Source: an uncultured Collinsella sp.
Lineage (GTDB): Bacteria; Actinomycetota; Coriobacteriia; Coriobacteriales; Coriobacteriaceae
DNA: 5,245 nucleotides
Direction: 5' to 3'
NCBI GenBank assembly: GCA_900551365.1
Contig: URVZ01000111.1
Coordinates: 1-5,245, forward strand
Shown: piece by piece, positions 1-4,993 of the stretch
Position numbering within the stretch: the first letter of the stretch is position 1
Layout: the number at the start of each line of letters is the position of its first letter
Notes under the pieces: generated by a model
The model's database searches: none
The model's input: the letters and a program-made list of their open reading frames with translations, nothing else
What the model was told of the DNA's origin: nothing
Translations under genes and position numbers: made by a program

Positions 1-603
1 TACTACTTTGGCATCGTCGGTAAGTTCGGCAAGTTCGTGCAGGCCGTCCTCAAGAAGGCCGCCGACCTGGACATTCAGATCATCTGTCCGCTCCACGGCC
101 CCGTACTGACCGAGAACCTGGGCTATTACCTCGACACCTATAACACCTGGTCGAGCTATCAGCCCGAGGACGAGGGCATCACGATCGCCTATGCGAGTGT
201 GTATGGCCATCTGAAGGCTGCCGTCGAGGAGCTCGCCGCAGCGCTTGAGGCTCGCGGCCAGAAGGTCTCCGTCTTTGACCTGGCTCGCGACGACATGGCC
301 GAGGCCGTTGAGGATGCGTTCCGCTACGACCGTCTGGTGCTCGCTTCCATCACCTATCAGGGTGAGATCTTCCCGTTCATGAGCACCTTTATCCATACGC
401 TTGCCGAGCACGCCTATCAGAACCGTACGGTGGCACTCGTCGAGGCCGGCTCCTGGGCGCCCACCGCTGCCAAGGTTATGGCCAAGGAGCTCGAGGGCAT
501 GAAGGACATCACCTTGGCGCAGAACAAGGTGACCGTGCTGGGCTCGCTCAACGACGCCTCGCGCGCTCAGATCGAGGTCCTCGCCGACGAGCTTTCCAAG
601 TAG
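1..603 (+). CDS. FprA-type flavodiiron protein, C-terminal part
   Basis: The reading frame is open from the first base, so the 5' end lies outside the window; 200 residues and a TAG stop are visible. Flavodiiron proteins are cytoplasmic enzymes that reduce O2 to water or NO to N2O, protecting anaerobes. The fragment opens with the end of the metallo-beta-lactamase-like diiron domain: CPLHGP (His at fragment residue 32) matches the last diiron-ligand region of the family. The linker YLDTYNTW follows, then a flavodoxin domain from about residue 60. Its FMN phosphate loop reads ASVYGHLK, where relatives usually carry Thr after YG-x; here it is Leu. SITYQGEIFPFM and AGSWAPTAAK correspond to the other flavin-contact loops. 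No rubredoxin domain follows, so electrons must come from a separate partner. The GTG at 37 is internal, not a start. The family call is secure; whether O2 or NO is the substrate cannot be told. Confidence 0.9.
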   Translation, partial: YYFGIVGKFGKFVQAVLKKAADLDIQIICPLHGPVLTENLGYYLDTYNTWSSYQPEDEGITIAYASVYGHLKAAVEELAAALEARGQKVSVFDLARDDMAEAVEDAFRYDRLVLASITYQGEIFPFMSTFIHTLAEHAYQNRTVALVEAGSWAPTAAKVMAKELEGMKDITLAQNKVTVLGSLNDASRAQIEVLADELSK

Positions 604-625
604 CGATATTTCGCTTTTAACGAGC

Positions 626-666
626 AAAACCACCACAAAGGGGACAGGCACCTTTGTGGTGGTTTT
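626..666. terminator. Two-way terminator hairpin with perfect 16-bp stem
   Basis: Bases 626-641 and 651-666 are exact reverse complements around a 9-base loop (GGACAGGCA). The stem has a GC-rich core flanked by AAAA and TTTT, so transcripts from either strand end in a U-run; on the + strand the run is TTTTT (663-667). It lies 22 bases after the flavodiiron stop and 3 bases after the stop of the convergent DeoR-type gene, the right place to terminate both. The core GGGGACAGGCACC resembles a motif that I recall recurring as REP-like repeats in various bacteria, but I cannot count copies here. Confidence 0.8.
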
Positions 667-669
667 TGT

Positions 670-1473
670 TTAAGCGCCGGCGATGACGAGATTTGGGCGG
701 GCGTCGTCGACGGTCTCGGCGATTGAGGTGGCGACGGCGCCATCGGGATCACGGTCCATCACGATGGTGTCGACATCGGTCAGCTCGGCAAAGCGGTACA
801 TGCCGCGTCCGTTAACCTTGCTGGCGTCCATAAGGGCGACGCTTTGACGGGCGGCACCGACCATAGCCGCTTTGGTCTCGGCCATCTGCGGAAAGTCGGT
901 CGTAAAGCCGCAGCTGGGGACAAAGGCGCCGGGGCACATGACGGCCAGATCGGCATGGACCATTTGGAGCGCCTGCATAGTGAGCGGTCCGTACAAATAA
1001 CGATGGCCTTTGCGCAGCGCCCCGCCCAGCATGACGACATCGACTGAGGGCATGCTCTCGTCGATGTAATCGGCAATGGTAATGTCGGCCGTGATGACGG
1101 TGATACCGTCGCGTTGATCGAGGAGCCGGACGAACTCGAGCGCCGTGGTGCCCGAGTCGACGAGCAACGTGTCGCCGTCATTGACGAGCTCGATGGCGCT
1201 TTGCGCGATGGCCTGCTTGGCGGCGACGTTGACATTGATGCGGCGATCCTGCGTGGAAACAGTCAGACGCTTGTGGAGCGATACGGCGCCGCCATGCGTG
1301 CGGCGCAGCTTGCCGGACTCCGCGAGTGCGTCCAGGTCGGCGCGAGCGGTGACAGAGGACACGCCAAAGGTCTGGGCAATTTCTGCCACCTGCACCGAGG
1401 CGTTATGCTCAAGCATCTCCATGATGGCGGCACGACGCTCATCGGCGAAGGCACGGTTGGTAGCTTGGGCCAT
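670..1473 (-). CDS. DeoR/GlpR-family transcriptional repressor
   Basis: A 267-residue protein, the normal length for the family. The N-terminal winged helix covers about residues 11-65: DERRAAI, then VAEIAQTFGVSSVTARADLDAL as the helix-turn-helix, then the signature KLRRTHGGA (55-63). The rest is the DeoR sensor domain, which binds a phosphorylated sugar: Lys86, the DSGTT loop (106-110), LGGALRK (149-155), GFTTDF and E-T-K (199-201). In this family the phospho-sugar usually relieves repression. The start chosen is the ATG at 1471-1473, with GGAG five bases upstream, which puts the first motif at the usual distance. An in-frame ATG at 1528-1530 would add 19 residues but has no ribosome site. 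The gene is divergent from the class II aldolase, its most likely target, and probably also represses itself. The particular sugar phosphate is not evident. Confidence 0.92.
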   Translation of the reverse strand: MAQATNRAFADERRAAIMEMLEHNASVQVAEIAQTFGVSSVTARADLDALAESGKLRRTHGGAVSLHKRLTVSTQDRRINVNVAAKQAIAQSAIELVNDGDTLLVDSGTTALEFVRLLDQRDGITVITADITIADYIDESMPSVDVVMLGGALRKGHRYLYGPLTMQALQMVHADLAVMCPGAFVPSCGFTTDFPQMAETKAAMVGAARQSVALMDASKVNGRGMYRFAELTDVDTIVMDRDPDGAVATSIAETVDDARPNLVIAGA

Positions 1474-1478
1474 GTTTG

Positions 1479-1482
1479 CTCC
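1479..1482 (-). promoter_or_regulatory. Ribosome binding site that decides the DeoR-type start
   Basis: Read on the - strand this is GGAG followed by CAAAC and then ATG (1473-1471), a five-base spacing. The alternative upstream ATG at 1530 is preceded only by an A-rich stretch with no GGAG, so the shorter protein is preferred. Confidence 0.6.
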
Positions 1483-1520
1483 ATTCTCGGCTAAATTTGC
1501 AGGAATTGTGTTGACTCTAT

Positions 1521-1615
1521 TTTCGTTCATTTTCTTTTTGAGTAAGAAAAGACCTTTCGATTACTTATCTTTTCTATAAAAGAAAGACGCTGAACACTCA
1601 AAATTCAATATCGAA
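1521..1615. promoter_or_regulatory. Operator-like repeats in the divergent control region
   Basis: This AT-rich stretch contrasts with the GC-rich genes around it and carries several repeat signals. TTTCGTTC (1521-1528) and TTTCGATT (1555-1562) resemble the TTTCRTTT-type half sites reported for DeoR-family operators. AGAAAAGA (1545-1552) is inverted as TCTTTTCT (1568-1575) across 15 bases. CTTTT-CTAT-AAAAG (1569-1582) covers the predicted -10 box. TTCAATATCGAA (1604-1615), palindromic apart from one base pair, lies just outside the -35 box. Binding by the adjacent repressor is inferred from position and motif type, not shown. Confidence 0.35.
1573..1601 (-). promoter_or_regulatory. Predicted sigma70-type promoter of the DeoR-type gene
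   Basis: On the - strand TTGAGT (1601-1596) is separated by exactly 17 bases from TATAGA (1578-1573). Each box matches the consensus at four of six positions. Transcription would begin near 1566, giving a leader of about 93 bases to the preferred ATG at 1473. The box pair sits inside the inverted repeats described for this region, as expected for autoregulation. Confidence 0.45.
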
Positions 1616-1716
1616 CATGTCCACTCGGCTCAAATTCCTTCCGTTTGCTTTTCAAAAATGACTGTATTGACCTGCATGGGCTCAATATCTCGCACGTGCA
1701 AAGCTGCTGAATTTCA

Positions 1717-1722
1717 TACAAT
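1717..1722 (+). promoter_or_regulatory. Possible -10 box for the aldolase gene
   Basis: TACAAT differs from TATAAT at one position and would start a transcript near 1729, about 80 bases before the aldolase ATG. No good -35 box lies 16-18 bases upstream; that stretch instead holds the 8-base palindrome GCACGTGC (1692-1699), a possible regulator site. A TTGACC at 1667-1672 is too far from this box to pair with it. The call is weak. Confidence 0.25.
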
Positions 1723-1735
1723 GAGCGCAGCAAAA

Positions 1736-1756
1736 CGCAAGGTAAAACGCCTTGCG
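1736..1756 (+). other. Small hairpin in the aldolase leader
   Basis: CGCAAGG (1736-1742) and CCTTGCG (1750-1756) pair perfectly around a seven-base loop, 51 bases before the aldolase start. No T-run follows, so it is not a terminator. It may stabilise the leader or be part of an operator; no known riboswitch is recognisable. Confidence 0.3.
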
Positions 1757-1793
1757 AACAACTACGCCCGATGTCCAGATGCGGGCGAGGGAG

Positions 1794-1798
1794 AGGAG
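1794..1798 (+). promoter_or_regulatory. Ribosome binding site that decides the aldolase start
   Basis: AGGAG lies nine bases before the ATG at 1808-1810. The frame is open further upstream to an ATG at 1658, but that one has no ribosome site and would add 50 residues unlike any aldolase N-terminus. Confidence 0.65.
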
Positions 1799-1807
1799 CA
1801 AACGCTC

Positions 1808-2665
1808 ATGGCACTTGTTACCACCGAAAAGATGCTCAAGGACGCTCAGGCCGGCCACTACGCCGTTGGCGCGTTTAACGTCGAGAACCTCGAGTTTGTT
1901 ATGGCTGTTCTGGCCGCTGCCGAGGAGACCAAGTCCCCCGTCATCATGCAGACCACCCCGGGCACCATCAAGACCGCTGGCCTGGATTACTTCTACGGTA
2001 TGGTCAAGGCTGCCGCCGAGCGCGCTTCCGTGCCCGTCGCTCTGCACCTCGATCACGGCGATGGCTATGACCGCTGCATGCAGGCCTTCCGCACTGGCTA
2101 CACCTCCGTCATGATCGACGGTTCGCACGAGTCCTTCGAGGACAACATCGTTCTGACCAAGTCCGTCGCCGACGCTGGCCGCGCCATGGGCGTGCCCGTC
2201 GAGGCCGAGCTCGGTAAGGTTGGCGGCAAGGAGGACGACGGTCCTGCGGTTGAGGGCGAGAGCCCCTACACCGATCCGGCCGAGGCCAAGGAGTTCGTCG
2301 AGCGCACCGGCTGCACCTCGCTGGCCATTGGCGTTGGCACCAGCCACGGCGTGTACACGAGCGATCCGCACATCGAGCAGTCCGTGGTCAAGGCCATCCG
2401 CGACGCCGTCGACGTGCCGCTGGTTCTGCACGGCACCTCCGGTGTGCCCGATGAGCAGGTCGCCGAGGCCGTGAAGAACGGCATCTGCAAGGTTAACTAC
2501 GCCACCGAGCTGCGTCAGGCCTACACCAAGGGCTTCATGGCCTACATGGCCGAGAACCCCGCCTGCTTCGATCCCAAGAAGCCGGCCAAGGAGGGCATGC
2601 GTGAGATCACCGAGCTGGTTAAGATCCGCATGACCAACCTCAACTCTGTGGGCAAAGCAGAGTAA
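1808..2665 (+). CDS. Class II ketose-bisphosphate aldolase (GatY/KbaY/FbaA family)
   Basis: A complete 285-residue cytoplasmic enzyme. The family carries out zinc-dependent, reversible cleavage of fructose 1,6- or tagatose 1,6-bisphosphate into dihydroxyacetone phosphate and glyceraldehyde 3-phosphate. Key residues fall where GatY/KbaY-type enzymes have them: catalytic Asp82 and zinc ligand His83 in HLDHGD, Glu134 in EAELGKVGG with the mobile loop after it, zinc ligands His180 (GTSHGVY) and His208 (VLHGTSGV), and the phosphate-binding NYATEL (230-235). The HLDHG, GTSHG and LHGTSGVPDE segments look closer to GatY/KbaY than to the Bacillus Fba form, so tagatose-bisphosphate or another ketose phosphate is possible; substrate cannot be fixed by reading. 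The start at 1808 follows AGGAG and fits the family N-terminus (MALVTTEKML, then GAFN). It is transcribed away from a DeoR-type repressor, which suggests sugar-induced expression. It is not adjacent to transporter or kinase genes here. Confidence 0.93.
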   Translation: MALVTTEKMLKDAQAGHYAVGAFNVENLEFVMAVLAAAEETKSPVIMQTTPGTIKTAGLDYFYGMVKAAAERASVPVALHLDHGDGYDRCMQAFRTGYTSVMIDGSHESFEDNIVLTKSVADAGRAMGVPVEAELGKVGGKEDDGPAVEGESPYTDPAEAKEFVERTGCTSLAIGVGTSHGVYTSDPHIEQSVVKAIRDAVDVPLVLHGTSGVPDEQVAEAVKNGICKVNYATELRQAYTKGFMAYMAENPACFDPKKPAKEGMREITELVKIRMTNLNSVGKAE

Positions 2666-2689
2666 CAGCAAGGGTACTCTGATCCCACC

Positions 2690-2836
2690 GGGCCGTCCGG
2701 AAACGGAAAAAGGGCCTATCTCTCAGAACGTCCTCGGACATGTCGGAAGCCCCGCCGCGCGCTACGCGCTGCGGGGCTTCCTCCGTCCTGCGGAATGTTC
2801 TGAGAGATAGGCCCTTTTTCCGTTTCCGGACGGCCC
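2690..2836. repeat. 147-base near-palindrome with perfect 40-bp arms
   Basis: Bases 2690-2729 are the exact reverse complement of 2797-2836, forty pairs without a mismatch. The 67-base centre holds a second hairpin: 2745-2755 pairs with 2771-2781 (GGAAGCCCCGC and its complement), then one C/T mismatch, then GCGCG (2757-2761) with CGCGC (2765-2769) around loop CTA. Between outer and inner stems is a poorly paired internal loop of about 15 bases on each side. There is no clear target-site duplication at the ends (left flank GATCCCACC, right flank TGCTCAATCG). It occupies most of the gap between the convergent aldolase and HAD genes. It could be an unusually long terminator or a MITE-like element; no coding capacity is seen. 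Confidence 0.85.
2711..2818. terminator. Two-way rho-independent terminator within the palindrome
   Basis: The stem AGGGCCTATCTCTCAGAAC (2711-2729) with its complement (2797-2815) runs into T-runs on both strands: TTTTT at 2814-2818 on the +, and the mirror run at 2708-2712 on the -. It lies some 45 bases after the aldolase stop and about 50-70 bases after the HAD stop, and should end both convergent transcripts. The inner GGAAGCCCCGC hairpin adds stability. Confidence 0.7.
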
Positions 2837-2885
2837 TGCTCAATCGCCCTTGTGGCGTTGGGGCTGATAGGATGGGGCGCGTGGG

Positions 2886-3509
2886 TTACTTGGTTGTTAG
2901 GGTTAGCAGGTCGTTGGGGGTTTTGAGGTTGTAGGTGGCGTTTGGGATGTCTTGGTGTGATCCCCATGCTGCTCGGGCAAAACTGACCCCTGCTGAAGTT
3001 GCGCATTGTTCGTCGTAGACGGTGTCGCCAACGTAGATGACGCTGTTGGGGTTTGCGCCCGTACGTCGGAGATATTCGAGCATGGGTGCGGGTGCGGGTT
3101 TGTGTTCGGTTGTGTCTTCGACAAGGATGATGTGCTCAAAATACGTATCGAAGCCAAGAGGTGCTATTTCTTCTGCGTATTCGTCGCGCGCACGTGAGGA
3201 GACAATGCCAAGATTGCAACCGCTATCGGCGAGTTTTGCGATGACTTCAAGCAAACCTGGAAACACGCTGATGGTGCTTTTAAAGCTGGCGGCAACTTGG
3301 CACCAGCGATCCAACGTTGCTTGCGAGTAGATTCCAAGTTTCTCAAGGGCATTCTTGCCGGGTATGCCGAGGGCAAATTCAAGCTCGTTTCGTGGGAGCG
3401 TTTTGCCGGTCTTTTCTTGGACAATCTGGGCAAGCGATGACAGAACGCTTTCTTCTGTATCTGCCAATGTTCCATCAACATCAAACACGATATGGTCAAA
3501 GTGCTTCAT
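2886..3509 (-). CDS. HAD-superfamily hydrolase, phosphoglycolate phosphatase-like
   Basis: A complete 207-residue protein of subfamily IA size. All four HAD motifs are present: I, VFDVDGT with nucleophile Asp10 and acid/base Asp12; II, GIVSSR with Ser104; III, Lys137 in EHKPAP; IV, VGDTVYD with Asp162 and Asp166 for Mg2+. Between I and II, residues of about 15-80 form a small helical cap, as in phosphoglycolate and pyrophosphate phosphatases. It is expected to remove phosphate from a small cytoplasmic metabolite; the substrate cannot be read from sequence. The ATG has AGGAG seven bases upstream. It starts 56 bases after the AraC-type gene on the same strand with no terminator between, so the two are probably co-transcribed. 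Composition is lower in GC than the aldolase (hand count 25 of 60 at 3121-3180 and 29 of 60 at 3241-3300, against 37 of 60 at 2041-2100), which may mean separate ancestry. Confidence 0.88.
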   Translation of the reverse strand: MKHFDHIVFDVDGTLADTEESVLSSLAQIVQEKTGKTLPRNELEFALGIPGKNALEKLGIYSQATLDRWCQVAASFKSTISVFPGLLEVIAKLADSGCNLGIVSSRARDEYAEEIAPLGFDTYFEHIILVEDTTEHKPAPAPMLEYLRRTGANPNSVIYVGDTVYDEQCATSAGVSFARAAWGSHQDIPNATYNLKTPNDLLTLTTK

Positions 3510-3565
3510 ATGGTTGCTCCTATCTGTTGTTTGCCTGCAAGTTTGATGCAGTGACAGAAGAAGGG

Positions 3566-4504
3566 CTAGCGGGATTTCTGCCTGGTACTATCGAGATTCT
3601 GCCTCGCTGCTCGATAGCTCGAAGGAGTGCATCCCATTTGTTCTTTAAATACCTGGCCAAGATGGCTTGCTGTCGCAAAGCCGCATTGGCGCGCGACTGT
3701 CTGGACCGTTCGCGTGGTGTGTGCCAAAAGTTCGCAAGCACGGTTTACGCGGTATGCGCGCAGATATGCCGCCGGGGTCGTTCCTGCGCAAGCTTCGATA
3801 ATGCGGTAACACTCTCTTTCGCTTACGCCGGCTGCAGATGCTATCTGGGGCACATCTACAGCGGCTGCATAGTTTGCGCGGATAAAGTCCAGGATTGCCT
3901 TGAACTGTACGTCGCGGCTGGTCATCCAAGAGGCGTTGTCGGAGGAAAAGAGCGGTTCGGCCTTGGCGTAAATCTGAATCCAGAGCTCTGACAAGCTATT
4001 CCGAAGCGCCATCTCGTTCTGCGGTCGTTGAAGGTCGTGGTTAAAGGAACTCTTTAGCAAATCGATAAAGGGCATATCGTCGGGGTTGGTGGGCGACCAT
4101 TTGAGCACATCGACGCCTCGACATTGCAGCAAAGGATTGATATAGCGCTTTTGAAGGCGTCCCGCGGGATCGCCGAGCATCGACGGCTGAAAGATATGCA
4201 ACATTTGAATGGCCGGTGCCGAATTGGGTGATTGCAGCGTGCTGTGCAAAACGCCGCCGTTGATAAAGCCGGCGGACCCTTCCTCAAAGCGCACGTGTTC
4301 ATGAGCCGCGCGCGTTCGATAGTCAATCGCTCCCTGCTCCATGTAGAAAAGCTCGACTTCGGAATGCCAGTGCCAGGGGACGGAATTGCCCGGATAGCGA
4401 GCGAATTCTGCGCGTTCGGCAATATAGGGCCAGTCTTCGGCGGTCTCGGGAAACGCTTCCTCGCGTCCTCCGCGGTGCAATTCTATGTGATCCATGTTTC
4501 GCAT
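3566..4504 (-). CDS. AraC-family transcriptional regulator with cupin sensor domain
   Basis: A 312-residue protein of typical family length. The N-terminal half is a cupin-type sensor: PWHWHSEVELFYMEQG (43-58) is the characteristic histidine-rich strand, followed by FEEGSAGFINGGVLHS (73-88). The C-terminal hundred residues are the paired AraC helix-turn-helix: first helices at about 218-238 (VPQIASAAGVSERECYRII), the linker ending RACELL, second at about 267-290 (VARQCGFATASHLGQVFKEQ), closed by CTPSSYR (292-298). Such proteins usually activate nearby carbohydrate genes in response to a small ligand; the ligand is unknown. It precedes the HAD gene on the same strand. The start is uncertain: ATG at 4504 or 4495, neither with a ribosome site. 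TATACT six bases before 4504 suggests a leaderless transcript. GC content is intermediate (32 of 60 at 3841-3900). Confidence 0.9.
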   Translation of the reverse strand: MRNMDHIELHRGGREEAFPETAEDWPYIAERAEFARYPGNSVPWHWHSEVELFYMEQGAIDYRTRAAHEHVRFEEGSAGFINGGVLHSTLQSPNSAPAIQMLHIFQPSMLGDPAGRLQKRYINPLLQCRGVDVLKWSPTNPDDMPFIDLLKSSFNHDLQRPQNEMALRNSLSELWIQIYAKAEPLFSSDNASWMTSRDVQFKAILDFIRANYAAAVDVPQIASAAGVSERECYRIIEACAGTTPAAYLRAYRVNRACELLAHTTRTVQTVARQCGFATASHLGQVFKEQMGCTPSSYRAARQNLDSTRQKSR

Positions 4505-4993
4505 GGCATCAGTATAAAGCGCGATGGGCTTAGATTGCTCTTGCCTGTTCGGGGAACGCCTTGTCTAGAGATGCTTGGAGCTTTTCGAACGATGCTCGCA
4601 AGTTGTGGCTCTGGTCGGTTGAGCGTTTGGTTTTTGTGGTGGGGGAGTCGAGGAGGCCGTTTCTCTGTGTCGGGGGGAAGGAGAAAAGGTCTGCATGTTT
4701 TAGGGATGGCTGCCGTGCTACGGCATTGGAAGAATGCATGCTTATGCGGCCTCCTCGATGTCCACCAAAAGGTTGCGCACGGGGTGTGCTGCTAGGTCCC
4801 GTGCGTTGGCAGTATTATGCCGCGGCTGCTGCAAAGAAGCGCTAAAGAAAGGCTTAACCTGGTTTGATGTTACGATGAAACTGCAGGTCAGAGGTATCGA
4901 GTAACACTCTTGAAAGGTTTTGAGCTTAAGGGCTTTCTAAGGTTTGTGACGTGGATGTGGCTCGCCTGTGTGGGGCGTGTGGACGGCTCGCTC
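4505..4993. other. Gap of 489 bases without a confident gene; possible gene remnants
   Basis: Nothing here matches a known gene, RNA or mobile element. Two weak coding traces run on the - strand. One frame is open from 4936 to a TAA at 4744-4742 (64 codons, no ATG); its end, ARDLAAHPVRNLLVDIEEAA, looks protein-like and could be the C-terminus of a decayed gene. Two bases after that stop, an ATG at 4739 opens a 69-residue frame ending at 4530, with GAGGAGG ten bases upstream. This stop-ATG spacing is typical of coupled genes, but the small product is unrecognised and rich in low-complexity Ser, Pro and Lys. Other structure: a 12-base inverted repeat TCGAGGAGGCCG (4648-4659) and its complement (4747-4758), and an 8-bp hairpin, 4776-4783 with 4798-4805, with no T-run after it. 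Confidence 0.3.
4511..4516 (-). promoter_or_regulatory. Possible -10 box placing transcription start at the AraC-type ATG
   Basis: On the - strand TATACT is followed by GATGCC and then ATG (4504-4502), so the expected transcription start coincides with the A of the start codon. No convincing -35 box is seen 16-18 bases upstream (around 4534-4539). The absence of a Shine-Dalgarno sequence fits a leaderless message. Confidence 0.35.

Noticed and set aside
1474..1530. Nineteen-residue longer start for the DeoR-type protein
   Set aside because: The upstream ATG lacks a Shine-Dalgarno sequence, whereas the ATG at 1473 has GGAG five bases away and gives the normal family length.
1658..1807. N-terminal extension of the aldolase to the ATG at 1658
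   Set aside because: It has no ribosome site, does not resemble any aldolase N-terminus, and covers the likely promoter and leader; AGGAG before 1808 fits better.
1682..2671. Open frame of 329 codons on the - strand opposite the aldolase gene
   Set aside because: It is a shadow of a GC-rich gene with strong codon bias; the product is Gly/Leu/Val/His-rich with no family motif, while the + strand has complete aldolase motifs.
2640..3006. Short open frames on both strands sharing the peptide DRPFFRFRTA
   Set aside because: The shared peptide arises because the 40-bp inverted arms read the same on both strands; it is not a duplicated gene.
3317..3991. A 224-codon + strand frame, and the + frame at 4232-4795, opposite the AraC and HAD genes
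   Set aside because: Both run antisense to genes with complete motifs, have no ribosome site of note, and give Cys/Arg-rich products without domains.
4776..4805. Hairpin with 8-bp stem in the gap before vsr, considered as a terminator or RNA
   Set aside because: The loop is 14 bases and no T-run follows on either strand; it may be a chance match.
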